64,000 nucleotides of DNA from Brevibacillus brevis NBRC 100599. Its GTDB lineage: Bacteria > Bacillota > Bacilli > Brevibacillales > Brevibacillaceae. Of this stretch, positions 35,294 through 43,655 are shown piece by piece. The stretch covers positions 1,041,001 through 1,105,000 of the forward strand of contig NC_012491.1 of the NCBI RefSeq assembly GCF_000010165.1. Reading direction: 5' to 3'. The notes beneath the pieces are model-generated. The model was not told where the DNA came from, searched no databases, and worked only from the letters and a program-made list of their open reading frames with translations. Each line of letters opens with the position of its first letter. Position 1 is the first letter of the stretch. The position numbers and the translations under genes were made by a program.

Positions 35294-36514
35294 ATGGAGA
35301 TATGGCGCCGTAATTTATATGTGCTCTGTGGATCGTTGTTTTTCGTCATGGTGGCGATGAGCATGATCATGCCTTTTTTACCGCTTTACATTCAGCAGGA
35401 TTTCGGAATTGAAGACCCTCATCAAGTCACGGCTTGGGCGGGGATTATTTTTGGAGCCAACTTTTTGACGGCGGGCCTCGTCTCGCCTATTTGGGGAAAT
35501 TTGGCCGATAAGCACGGGCGCAAGATTATGATTCTGCGTTCGGGATTTTTTATGTCCATTACCATGGCAATGACTGGTTTTGCGGGGAGTCTGTGGCAGC
35601 TTTTGGCCCTTCGTTTGCTCAATGGACTCGTAGGCGGAATCATCCCTGCCAGTACCGCATTAGTAGCATCCTCTGTCCCAAAAGAACGAATTGGCTATGC
35701 AACAGGGTTGCTTCAGTCTTTTATTACGGCCGGAACCATTATGGGACCGCTGTTTGGCGGTGTTCTCGCGGAGAAGATCGGCTTTCGGATGATTTTTGTA
35801 ATTACTGGTTGCGTATTATTACTGGCGACCTTGGTCATTACGTTTACGGTGAAAGAGAACTTTGTTCCACCTGAAAAAAAGGAACAATCGAGTCTACGCG
35901 AAGACTTTCAGATGATCTTTTCTTCCAAAGAACTCCCGGCGCTCTTTTTTGTAACCGTAATGATCCAGTTTGCGTTGTTTAGCATTATCCCTGTGCTGCC
36001 GATTTACATTTCGCAGTTGCTCGGTTCAGAAGGGGCAAAGGTAGCGTTGTGGGCCGGAATTGTCCAGGCATGCATGGGGGTAGCAAATGTTTTTGCCTCC
36101 CCACAGCTAGGGCGTTTAGGAGATCGGTTCGGCTCGCAAAAGGTGCTCTTGTTCTCGCTTTTGGCTGCCGCAATCATCTTCATTCCACAAGGTCTCGTAC
36201 ATACGGTATGGCAATTGGTCGCGCTCCGATTTTTATTAGGCTTGTCCCTGGGAGGATTACTCCCATCCGTCAATGCTTTGCTACGGCGAGCAACACCTGT
36301 ACATATGGTCAGTCGCGTCTACGGCTATAACAATAGCTTCGTCAGTATTGGCAGCATGCTCGGACCGATGATTGGCGGCTTTTTGGCAGGTTATGTGAGC
36401 ATTAGCGGAGTTTTTTACATGACGAGTGCTTTCCTGTTTATTAACGCAGGCTGGGTGTACTACAGCTTTTTCCGAAACAAATCTGTACAGCATCCTGATT
36501 CTGGAATAGAATAA
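35294..36514 (+). CDS. MFS transporter, 12-helix (MdtG/DHA1 type)
   Basis: 406-residue multidrug efflux-type protein with 12 predicted helices. Motif A-like GNLADKHGRKIMILRSG is in the loop 2-3 position and its repeat GRLGDRFGSQKVLL in the second half. The antiporter motif at GTIMGPLFGG in helix 5 marks drug/H+ exchange. GGAGGAAATCCG precedes ATG. Follows ygaD by 24 bases, possibly same transcript. Confidence 0.86.
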   Translation: MEIWRRNLYVLCGSLFFVMVAMSMIMPFLPLYIQQDFGIEDPHQVTAWAGIIFGANFLTAGLVSPIWGNLADKHGRKIMILRSGFFMSITMAMTGFAGSLWQLLALRLLNGLVGGIIPASTALVASSVPKERIGYATGLLQSFITAGTIMGPLFGGVLAEKIGFRMIFVITGCVLLLATLVITFTVKENFVPPEKKEQSSLREDFQMIFSSKELPALFFVTVMIQFALFSIIPVLPIYISQLLGSEGAKVALWAGIVQACMGVANVFASPQLGRLGDRFGSQKVLLFSLLAAAIIFIPQGLVHTVWQLVALRFLLGLSLGGLLPSVNALLRRATPVHMVSRVYGYNNSFVSIGSMLGPMIGGFLAGYVSISGVFYMTSAFLFINAGWVYYSFFRNKSVQHPDSGIE

Positions 36515-36533
36515 AAGGTAATTTTCGCGAAAA

Positions 36534-36628
36534 GAGGTGCACCTCCATTGTGACGGCGAGTCGGTGTGAATAACTTCATATTCCATCAGGACGTATAGGC
36601 TGGTCCTGAACCGACAGGAGGGTGTGCT
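36534..36628 (+). promoter_or_regulatory. Dyad-rich region before the second MFS gene
   Basis: Perfect palindrome GAGGTGCACCTC at 36534-36545, then CGGT...ACCG and AGGAC...GTCCT pairings up to the ribosome site. Together these resemble a regulator-binding site or leader structure. No identity can be given. Confidence 0.35.
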
Positions 36629-36630
36629 TT

Positions 36631-37860
36631 ATGTGGCATCGACGCTTTATTTGCCTCTGGGCGGGTCAGACATTGGCCAACCTTGGGGATGTATTTTATA
36701 TTGTCGCGTTTATTTCGGTCATGTACGCTGCAACTGGTTCTGTCATGTACACGGCGTTCATACCGGTTGTCATCGTAGCTTCGCAATCTGTGAGCAGCTT
36801 GTTGGCTCCGCTAGTGTTTCAGCGTTTGTCGTTGACGGGCATGCTCGTGCTGTCGCAAGGCTTGAAGACGATGCTTTTGGCTATAGCCTCATTAGCTGTC
36901 AGTAGCGGTGTGGGAGAGCAGGGAGAGTGGATCTGGCTGTTGTTCGGATTGGGGTCAACCATCGCCTTTATGGATGGATGGGCAAACCCTGCACGAAACG
37001 CCATGGTGCCGCAGTTGGTAGGACGAGAAGATCTCATGCGAGCGAATGGTTTGCTTGCCACCTTAGATCAAACGGTTCATTTTGCTGGCTGGGCCGCAGG
37101 AGGATTACTCGTTTCCTGGCTGGGAGCGGGTGTTGTTCTGTGGGGAACGGTTGGTGCCTATGTAGTGGCAACGATCGCGATGACAGGCATTGCACCGGCA
37201 AGCGAAAAGCTGCGAGAAGAACACGCAGCTGGGGCGAAAACAAACTGGCTCACTGGATGGAAAGCCATTCGCGATGTACCTGTCCTGCGACTGCTGGTCG
37301 CGATGGATGTCGTGATCGGCTTGTCCGGGGGTGTGTGGATCGCTGCGATTATGTTGCCATTTGTCCTCGATGTGCTTGGACAAGGGGAAGAATGGTGGGG
37401 CTATATCAATGCTGGTTACATGCTTGGAGCCATTGCGGGTGGGACGCTGCTATTGATGTATGCGGAGCGGATGCGGCGTCATTTATTTCGTTGGATCATT
37501 TGCGGTACAATTGGCGTCGGATTTTTTACCTTTTGTTTTGGCAGTAGTACGAACGCTCTGGTGGCACTGTTGTTTTCGTTTGCGTTGGGACCGTTTTTGG
37601 AAATGGTGCATGTAAGCAAGCAGACGCTTTTGCAGCAAGAGACGGAGGAATCAGTACTACCCTATGTCCTGTCAGCAAAGGGGACGATTGATTTACTCGT
37701 TTTTGGCACTTCTGCCCTAGTGATGGGTGCTATCGCTGAATGGCTGGGAGTCCGGGTTGTTTATTATGTATCTGCTGGATTGCTACTCATCGCTTTCCTT
37801 TTGGCGTTGCGCTTGCAAAAAAAGCAGACGGTGCATTCTAGTGGGGTTTCCGTAAATTAA
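36631..37860 (+). CDS. MFS transporter (enterobactin-exporter/NreB-like)
   Basis: About 409 residues, 12 hydrophobic segments. Begins MWHRRFICLWAGQTLANLGD, the common start of MFS_3 (macrolide/enterobactin-like) proteins, with NPARNAMVPQLVGREDLMRAN in the loop 4-5 position typical of that group. ATG at 36631 follows AGGAGGGTG; the upstream GTG overlaps that site. Function is inferred only as efflux. A terminator follows. Confidence 0.82.
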   Translation: MWHRRFICLWAGQTLANLGDVFYIVAFISVMYAATGSVMYTAFIPVVIVASQSVSSLLAPLVFQRLSLTGMLVLSQGLKTMLLAIASLAVSSGVGEQGEWIWLLFGLGSTIAFMDGWANPARNAMVPQLVGREDLMRANGLLATLDQTVHFAGWAAGGLLVSWLGAGVVLWGTVGAYVVATIAMTGIAPASEKLREEHAAGAKTNWLTGWKAIRDVPVLRLLVAMDVVIGLSGGVWIAAIMLPFVLDVLGQGEEWWGYINAGYMLGAIAGGTLLLMYAERMRRHLFRWIICGTIGVGFFTFCFGSSTNALVALLFSFALGPFLEMVHVSKQTLLQQETEESVLPYVLSAKGTIDLLVFGTSALVMGAIAEWLGVRVVYYVSAGLLLIAFLLALRLQKKQTVHSSGVSVN

Positions 37861-37869
37861 ACATGAAAC

Positions 37870-37916
37870 AGGCTGTCTTATCTGTAGATTTTTCTACTGG
37901 TAAGGCAGCCTTTTTT
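37870..37916 (+). terminator. Terminator
   Basis: AGGCTGTCTTA...TAAGGCAGCC followed by six T residues. The stretch 37917-38132 beyond it holds nothing I can support. Confidence 0.88.
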
Positions 37917-38132
37917 GAAGATATGCTTCTTGATCATATTCAGTATGTGTTTTCTTTTGTAAGCATACGATCTGCGGGCTATGTCATCGGGGAAGGCAAC
38001 AAACCCGGTGATGTATATTGACAGATCAACGGGTAGTAGAGGAAGCGAAGGTTTTTATGAGTAGCTGAAATGAAGTCACCTGCGTTAATTTACTGTAATA
38101 TTCTTAAAATATGAATGGTAGGTTTTCTACAG

Positions 38133-38756
38133 TCATGAATATGGCTGAGGGGCAATTTTATTTGCTTTATTTTCTCCTGGATTTGTTGAGAGCGACGTAG
38201 GAGTGAACTCCGAGGTGTCCGCTTCGATAGGCACATGTTTTTCAAGCAATGCCAGTAGATAATGAATGGTAGGAACCGTTTCTTTGGCAAGGATAATTCC
38301 TTTTTTGTCGATCAGGACAGCAGATGGCATCGCATCGATTTGGTACATTGAAAACGAAATGGTAGAGTCGATATACTGAATATCGTCCTGGTTTTGGGTC
38401 TCGTGAGTGAGCTTTCCTGAATAAACAACTAGTAATTTAAGCTGAGGAAATCGTAGTTTTACCTTCTCTAAATGCGGAATGATTTGCTGGCATATGGGGC
38501 AACCTTCTGCCGTGAAAAGTACAAGTGTAGAGTGGCTTTTCATCTCTGTAAATTCAATGCTTGTTCCAGATGGACTGTTATCGATCAGAACCGGGGCTCT
38601 GGAGCCTATCCAGTTGTCTACACTCGGTTCTTTTTCTTTTGCTTGTAATTTATTGATAAAATCTGCTACTAGTTTGGTTAGCAGGTAGATAACAACGAAT
38701 TGCACAATGACAAATACCCATAACGCAATCACAGACCATTGTATAAACGTTTCCAC
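38133..38756 (-). CDS. Membrane-anchored thioredoxin-like protein (TlpA/MauD type), second in locus
   Basis: 207 residues. Starts with GTG at 38756 after AAGGAGAG. One membrane helix (about 8-30), then a thioredoxin-like domain with VLFTAEGCPICQQII: redox motif Cys-Pro-Ile-Cys near 92-95, cis-Pro in DAMPSAVLID, and an Asn/Pro-rich tail. This topology places CPIC outside the membrane, suited to thiol oxidation or isomerisation of exported peptides. It ends the operon with the exporter and MauE-like genes and has no obvious terminator. Confidence 0.78.
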   Translation of the reverse strand: METFIQWSVIALWVFVIVQFVVIYLLTKLVADFINKLQAKEKEPSVDNWIGSRAPVLIDNSPSGTSIEFTEMKSHSTLVLFTAEGCPICQQIIPHLEKVKLRFPQLKLLVVYSGKLTHETQNQDDIQYIDSTISFSMYQIDAMPSAVLIDKKGIILAKETVPTIHYLLALLEKHVPIEADTSEFTPTSLSTNPGENKANKIAPQPYS

Positions 38757-38790
38757 AGAGGATCTCTCCTTTTTCGTGAGGGAATGATAT

Positions 38791-39363
38791 TTATTTTTGT
38801 GCGACTAGCTCGTGTACTTTCTTCCGAATGCTCCCTAAATGTTGACCAATCAGAATCACAAGTGTGGACAACAATGCGATGATCATTAACGTCCAGTACT
38901 CTTCTCCATATACGGTTCTGAAATTTCCTGTTTCTAACGCCCATGAGAGATTCCCATAGGTGGTCGGTATTTGATAGACCCAGAGACACATCGCAATGAG
39001 CAAGACGTTTCGGCTGACCAGTATCCATGATAGATTGTGATTGCCGACGATGCCACCGCAACCACATGTTATTTCTCTTCTTCCGCGCAATAAATTGACC
39101 ACAATAGCCACGCTATACAGGAGTAGTAAACCACTACCAGCCAGAACTGCCCATGAATCGTACAGCCCGAAAATGAGTAGCAATCCAATCAGCAATTCAG
39201 AATAAGTGTCGAGGACGGAAAAAAATCTAATAGATCGTTCAGGCAGTATTTTGTAGTCTTTTACAATTGAAGCATGAGTCGTGCTGTTTTTGATTTTTGA
39301 TACAGACGAACTTATAAACAACAGTGCTAGAATCATGCGAAAGATAAAGGTCGCGATTTCCAA
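38791..39363 (-). CDS. MauE/DoxX-family redox membrane protein
   Basis: About 190 residues, with four to five membrane helices. It contains a paired-cysteine motif CGCGG near 100-104, as in MauE, which with MauD helps form disulfides in methylamine dehydrogenase. Start TTG at 39363 is chosen because AAGCAGGTGA lies upstream; earlier in-frame ATG codons lie inside the ABC gene and lack a ribosome site. It sits two genes below the thioredoxin-like/ABC pair on the same strand. Confidence 0.7.
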   Translation of the reverse strand: MEIATFIFRMILALLFISSSVSKIKNSTTHASIVKDYKILPERSIRFFSVLDTYSELLIGLLLIFGLYDSWAVLAGSGLLLLYSVAIVVNLLRGRREITCGCGGIVGNHNLSWILVSRNVLLIAMCLWVYQIPTTYGNLSWALETGNFRTVYGEEYWTLMIIALLSTLVILIGQHLGSIRKKVHELVAQK

Positions 39364-39367
39364 TTTT

Positions 39368-41170
39368 TCACCTGCTTTCCACTGGTGTTGCATACCATTG
39401 TGCTTGAGCATGATACATCTGCGCGTATTCTTTATTAAGTGAAATCAGTTCATCATGCGTTCCAGACTCGACTAACTGACCATCCTTCATCACGATAATC
39501 CGATCTGCCATTTTAGCAGCAGCCATACGGTGTGAGACAAATAGGGTTGTTTTATTTTCGGTCAAATTTCGTACGAGTTGGTATACAGAAAGCTCAGTCA
39601 TAGGATCAAGAGCTGCTGTTGGCTCATCTAAAATCACAATATCACTATTTCGAAACAGAGCACGAGCCAAGGCAATTTTTTGCCATTGTCCCCCAGAAAG
39701 ATCGGTTCCCTCTTGCAAATAGCGACTTAAATAAGTTTGGTAGCCATCTGGAAGTTTGGAAACGATTTGATCCACGCCAGATGTAGCGGCAATTTCTTGC
39801 ATCCATTTTAGATCGTTTATTCGTTCGGTATCACCAAAACCAATATTTTCCTGTAATGTATAGGCATATTTGATGAAATCCTGGAAGATCACAGTCATAT
39901 TTTTGCGTAAATCATCAGGTTTGATCTGGCTAATACTGAGGCCATCGAAGGAAATGTCACCTTGTGATATGGGATACAACCCCATCACACATTTGACCAA
40001 GGTTGATTTACCCGAGCCATTTTCACCGACGATTGCGATTTTTTCACCAGGCCGTATGTGCAAATGAATATCCCTTAGAACAGGATTTGTCGTATTGACG
40101 TAGGTAAATGACAATCCTTTTATAAAAATGCCCTGTTGTAGCGGTGCTGGAAAGAGAGCTGAGCCTTCGTCGCTTGCATCCTTTTCAGGGTGTTCATATT
40201 CGATGAAATTAAAAAAATCGTTTATATAGAGAATCTCTCCAAATATTTTTGCTGACTGGTTAGATAGCTGATTGGTCAATCCTTGTGTTCCCTGCACAGC
40301 TTGTCCGATTGCTACAAACTCACCGATTTGCATAGAGGTGGTACGGATTAACCAGATGATAATTCCAGCTGTCCCAAAGTACAAAAGTGCGGTAAACCCA
40401 TCTAGGCCGACCTCAGTTGCTTGTTGCTTTCGCAGCACCTTTAATGTCTCAGTGAACTGGTGGGTCATGGAGGTTGACCATCTTTTCAGTAGCATTTGAC
40501 CTAAGCCAAATAGTCGAATTTCCTTGGCTGACTGCCGGTCTTTCAATAAAAAACTGGTATATTGTATGTCGCGAATTAAGGGGGTTAAGCCGTATCTGAG
40601 CCAATAATTGATACTGCCAAATCGAATTTGAACAAAGAAGACGGGAATTGCCGCGATCAGACTTAAAATGACGAGGCTCCAGTGAACGGTAAGCAAAAAG
40701 AGCAAGAAACTGAAAATAGTAATGCTGGCTCTAACGATCTCTAGTAGGATCGTGAATGGTGATAAAAAGCGTGCGCCCACATTCAAGTGAACTCTCTCTA
40801 AATGATTGTAAAAATCGGGAATATCAAAATAGAAAAGCGGTACCGATTCTACCTTTTGAAGTACAAGTGATTGCGCCGCGAGTTCCAAAACATTTTCAAG
40901 CTTTCCATTCAGGTATTGTTGGATATTGAGAAGCACAGATGTAGCCATCGCTATTAAAAATTGAAGTGAAAGTAAGAAAAAAGCATAACGATAATCACCC
41001 ACTTGGAGTTGAATGATTTTCGCGACCTCATTAATCATTTCTTTGGATAGCCAAAGGGTGGCTACTGGTAGTAAACCAATCATGATTGTTAAGCAAACTA
41101 AAAGCGTGAGAAGTAGCCGGGCATGTGCCCATAAGAAAACAAACAGCTTGATAAATGATTGAACAATCAT
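39368..41170 (-). CDS. Peptide-exporting ABC transporter, LanT/NisT-like without protease domain
   Basis: 600 residues. Six membrane helices (about 1-300) then the ATPase: Walker A GENGSGKST, Q-loop VIFQDFIKYAYTLQENIG, signature DLSGGQWQKIALARALF, Walker B IVILDEPTAALDP and H-loop FVSHRM. The Q-loop and signature stretches resemble those of the lantibiotic exporter NisT/SpaT as I recall them. No C39 leader peptidase is present, so leader removal, if any, must be done elsewhere. ATG at 41170 follows AAAAGGTG; a GTG three codons upstream lacks a site. Confidence 0.83.
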   Translation of the reverse strand: MIVQSFIKLFVFLWAHARLLLTLLVCLTIMIGLLPVATLWLSKEMINEVAKIIQLQVGDYRYAFFLLSLQFLIAMATSVLLNIQQYLNGKLENVLELAAQSLVLQKVESVPLFYFDIPDFYNHLERVHLNVGARFLSPFTILLEIVRASITIFSFLLFLLTVHWSLVILSLIAAIPVFFVQIRFGSINYWLRYGLTPLIRDIQYTSFLLKDRQSAKEIRLFGLGQMLLKRWSTSMTHQFTETLKVLRKQQATEVGLDGFTALLYFGTAGIIIWLIRTTSMQIGEFVAIGQAVQGTQGLTNQLSNQSAKIFGEILYINDFFNFIEYEHPEKDASDEGSALFPAPLQQGIFIKGLSFTYVNTTNPVLRDIHLHIRPGEKIAIVGENGSGKSTLVKCVMGLYPISQGDISFDGLSISQIKPDDLRKNMTVIFQDFIKYAYTLQENIGFGDTERINDLKWMQEIAATSGVDQIVSKLPDGYQTYLSRYLQEGTDLSGGQWQKIALARALFRNSDIVILDEPTAALDPMTELSVYQLVRNLTENKTTLFVSHRMAAAKMADRIIVMKDGQLVESGTHDELISLNKEYAQMYHAQAQWYATPVESR

Positions 41171-41190
41171 GAGGAACACCTTTTCTAGTT

Positions 41191-41718
41191 TTATTGGATG
41201 TTGTGAAGCTCTTGCTTCTTCTTGTGCTTCAAGATGTCTACTAGCTCACCAACTGAGCGTCCTACATATCGAATGATCCCCTGTGAGTCAACAATAAACA
41301 GGCTTGGGAAGTTGATGATGTGTAATTCGCTCATGGTTTTTTTGTCGACGGGAACCATCGTAATTTTTCCGCTAAATGTGTCGATAAAGTGCTGATAGTC
41401 AGAATCATCCTGCTTAACCGCACATAAGAAAGGAAGGTTGGTTGTTTTTTTCTTGATATGGGTTAAGTATCTTTCTACTTCATGATGGCATGTATCACAT
41501 GAGGGGGCAGCGAACATGACAATGGTTGGTGTTTGTGATAAATGCGTGGGGAATATAAGTGACTCTTTGAGATTTACACCGATAAAATATTGATTTAGAA
41601 GTGAAAAAATAGAATCTTCTACAGAAAAGAGAGTAACGATATTCCTGAACTTTCGGTATGAATAGAGTTGCATGCCTAATAAAGCAATTGCTACCGTTAG
41701 TGGAATGAGAACGTACAC
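41191..41718 (-). CDS. Membrane-anchored thioredoxin-like protein, first in operon
   Basis: About 175 residues. One membrane helix near the N-terminus, then a thioredoxin-like fold with FAAPSCDTCHHEV: redox Cys-Asp-Thr-Cys, and INFPSLFIVD with the cis-Pro. GTG at 41718 is preferred because GGGAGG lies five bases upstream; an ATG at 41769 has no ribosome site. It resembles thiol-disulfide oxidoreductases that act on exported substrates. Confidence 0.75.
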   Translation of the reverse strand: MYVLIPLTVAIALLGMQLYSYRKFRNIVTLFSVEDSIFSLLNQYFIGVNLKESLIFPTHLSQTPTIVMFAAPSCDTCHHEVERYLTHIKKKTTNLPFLCAVKQDDSDYQHFIDTFSGKITMVPVDKKTMSELHIINFPSLFIVDSQGIIRYVGRSVGELVDILKHKKKQELHNIQ

Positions 41719-41769
41719 AGAAGCCTCCCTCAAACTATTTTTGGTAACTATTTGTAAATAATGTATCAT

Positions 41770-41798
41770 TTGACAGCGAGTGTTGCAATTCTTATAAT
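41770..41798 (+). promoter_or_regulatory. Perfect sigma-A promoter of the small peptide gene
   Basis: TTGACA (41770-41775), 17 bases, TATAAT (41793-41798), both hexamers matching consensus exactly. Its predicted start lies about 35 bases before the peptide ATG at 41841. Confidence 0.9.
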
Positions 41799-41840
41799 TG
41801 AATTGAAAGTAAAAATTGTAAAAATATGGAGGTTATAACT

Positions 41841-41996
41841 ATGTTAGATCAATTTTCAAAGTTAATTGGTGTCAAGAAAGATTCAACAATCGGTTACTTA
41901 CCTGATCCTCCCTGCACCGTTAATGTGTTTTGTATTTTAGAAAAGGGGACAGCAAAACATAACTGGCAGAACCCTCTCAACTTTACCTGCTGCTAG
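41841..41996 (+). CDS. 51-residue cysteine-containing peptide, putative secreted bacteriocin/RiPP precursor
   Basis: Begins MLDQFSKLIGVKKDSTIGYL and ends NPLNFTCC. Cys at residues 25, 31, 50 and 51, all in the C-terminal half, with a leader-like charged/amphipathic N-terminal half. ATG at 41841 follows a strong GGAGG site. It has its own perfect promoter and terminator. It is divergent from an operon of a NisT-like exporter, two thioredoxin-like proteins and a MauE-like protein. Four Cys plus a disulfide machinery suggest a disulfide-bridged peptide, probably exported; antimicrobial activity is inference. No lanthionine synthetase or other modifying enzyme is seen in the window. Confidence 0.72.
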   Translation: MLDQFSKLIGVKKDSTIGYLPDPPCTVNVFCILEKGTAKHNWQNPLNFTCC

Positions 41997-42069
41997 GGAA
42001 AAGAATAATTTAGGGGATGAGTGTACCAGCATTACACGAAAAATTTGCTAGGATGCTAAATCATCCTCT

Positions 42070-42119
42070 ACAAACAAACCTTCAAAACCACTAGAAATGT
42101 GGAGCTGAAGGTTTGTTTT
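42070..42119 (+). terminator. Terminator of the small peptide gene
   Basis: ACAAACAAACCTTCA...TGAAGGTTTGTTTT with an inner CCAC...GTGG stem, 74 bases after the peptide stop. Confidence 0.82.
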
Positions 42120-42279
42120 GCATTCACAAATATTTGCCAACTCTTTACGTTAATCGTTATTATTCCCACGGATAATCATAATGAAAGAAACCACGAAAAA
42201 ATGGAGTTTCTCTACAGTCTTAGACCGGCAATTCCGGTCTTTCGCTTTGTCATCTTTCACGGATTATGAGGTGAAGCTA

Positions 42280-42633
42280 TCAAAGTTCGGTTATGATACC
42301 AGAATGGAACAGACTTCTTCGAACACCCTGTGCATCATAGGTATAATGGGTATAGACCAGCATTCGATTAAAATCAGCAACTTGGCTGACCGTGTAGACT
42401 TCTTCCAGCCAATACATAAAGTAAACGCGAGGAGCTATTTCTACGTAATTGAATGTATAGTAACCATGGAAGCCTTTATGAGGTCCAGCAATCCCTTCAT
42501 CATGCCGATGAGTAGCGTCAAAGAAATGAATAATAAATACATTGCCATCATCATAATCATAGCGAAAGGTCTTACCAGCGTATAAAGGGAGTCGATGACT
42601 GTATTGTACATTTTGAAAATTTGGATGATGCAT
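42280..42633 (-). CDS. MoaF-like small protein
   Basis: 117 residues. The pattern TFRYDYDDGNVFIIHFFD, then VEIAPRVYFMYWLEEVYTVSQVADFNRMLVYTHYTYD, resembles MoaF and the lipocalin-type decarboxylases that share its fold, and starts at ATG with AAAGGAGGAG upstream. Molybdenum-cofactor function is not supported by neighbours; it is a stray gene between the peptide locus and mobile remnants. Reads opposite to, and ends 160 bases from, the peptide terminator. Confidence 0.68.
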   Translation of the reverse strand: MHHPNFQNVQYSHRLPLYAGKTFRYDYDDGNVFIIHFFDATHRHDEGIAGPHKGFHGYYTFNYVEIAPRVYFMYWLEEVYTVSQVADFNRMLVYTHYTYDAQGVRRSLFHSGIITEL

Positions 42634-42700
42634 AGCATACTCCTCCTTTTGTATGCAATATATGTCAAATGTAGGCGTATGCTCTGCGTGGAATGCAAAA

Positions 42701-42754
42701 AACAGCGGCTAGTCTAAGACGTTATTTTCAGGTCTTAGGTAGCCGCTGTTATTT
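42701..42754 (-). terminator. Terminator after the dehydrogenase fragment
   Basis: AACAGCGGCTA...TAGCCGCTGTT, 11-bp stem with TTTTT on the reverse strand, followed by GC. Confidence 0.85.
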
Positions 42755-42781
42755 TATGTAGGGTCAGTCTAACCACGAAAA

Positions 42782-43000
42782 CTATTTTCCACCGAGATGA
42801 CGCAGGATCGCCATCAAATCCAGCTCGCCCAAGCCTTCTTCCAATGCATGCCGATAGGTGGCATTGACGGATTCCGCCAATGGTGTAGAAACGCCTGCTT
42901 CATGCGCAAGGCGAAGGTCCTTGGCCATATGCTTCAGGGCAAAGGCAGCTGGATAGGCGTAGCGGCCTGATTTCCCATTCCTTGCTTCAAATGTTTGCAA
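42782..43000 (-). pseudogene. C-terminal fragment of a beta-hydroxyacid (3-hydroxyisobutyrate-type) dehydrogenase
   Basis: 72 codons, ending with the normal stop. Residues about 11-72 (RYAYPAAFALKHMAKDLRLA and HALEEGLGELDLMAILRHLG) match the C-terminal substrate domain of the family, including the Lys of the FxLxLMxKDL region. The N-terminal NAD-binding two-thirds is missing, so it is a truncated remnant. Its own terminator survives. Confidence 0.8.
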
Positions 43001-43040
43001 GTTTCATATAATGCTCATAACCGGCATCTACACAAGCTGT

Positions 43041-43388
43041 TCATTTTTGCTTTTTCAGCTTTGTATTGTACCTATCCTTTTGATTAAAAAAAGTAATATC
43101 AGCATAGCCCGCAAATATTTTTCCGGAGTGTTTTACATCTTTTTCAATAAAGTACCTATCGCCTTTAGTATAAATATTTTTTACACCATTTATGGTTAAT
43201 TCAATCTTGCCTTCAAGCACGATGCCCCATTGACTTTCGTGCGAGTGTTCTGGCAAATCAATATCCTCATTAAATTGCATAAAAATTATTTGGTGATTCT
43301 CTCCTTGAGAAAGGTATGCTTGATAATTGGAAAAAGGCATATCTGCTTCTGGAAGGTTGCTAATCGGCTCTGGAAATAAATTTGACAT
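43041..43388 (-). CDS. Cupin-domain protein
   Basis: 115-residue single-cupin protein. Cupin motif 1 is LPEHSHESQWGIVLEGKIELTING (His-His-Gln metal set) and motif 2 KGDRYFIEKDVKHSGKI. Likely a metal-binding small enzyme or sensor; function unknown. GGAGGGTAAC precedes ATG. It sits in the island between the dehydrogenase fragment and the mobile-element fragments. Confidence 0.82.
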   Translation of the reverse strand: MSNLFPEPISNLPEADMPFSNYQAYLSQGENHQIIFMQFNEDIDLPEHSHESQWGIVLEGKIELTINGVKNIYTKGDRYFIEKDVKHSGKIFAGYADITFFNQKDRYNTKLKKQK

Positions 43389-43497
43389 ATGTTACCCTCC
43401 TTGCAATTCGCATTATATAAATAATTCTTAGTTCAACCCAGTTCTACAATTTTCTGTTCCCTCTTAATACTCATTCTACCACATAAATCCAACCCTG

Positions 43498-43655
43498 TCA
43501 TTTCCGTTTCATCCTTCGCTTGCCTTTAGGAATATTCAGATGCTTGGATTTTTTCAATATGTTAATCAATGTCTGAAATTCCTCCGGCGTCAGTTTTGTA
43601 TAGTCTATTCCCAACTGGCGGCACATCACAACGACTTGCTGTATCGGCTGCGGGA
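43498..43655 (-). pseudogene. C-terminal fragment of a mobile-element gene
   Basis: Reverse-strand reading ends ...LTPEEFQTLINILKK...GKRRMKRK with a stop at 43498. There is no start and the reading is broken near 43655 where the recombinase fragment begins. It looks like the tail of a protein from a conjugative or mobilisable element, but the family is not identified. Confidence 0.55.

Noticed and set aside
36927..37547. 206-codon frame inside the MFS gene
   Set aside because: Out-of-frame shadow of a membrane protein; no ribosome site.
42181..42585. 134-codon forward frame
   Set aside because: Antisense to the MoaF-like gene, which has the better ribosome site and sequence.
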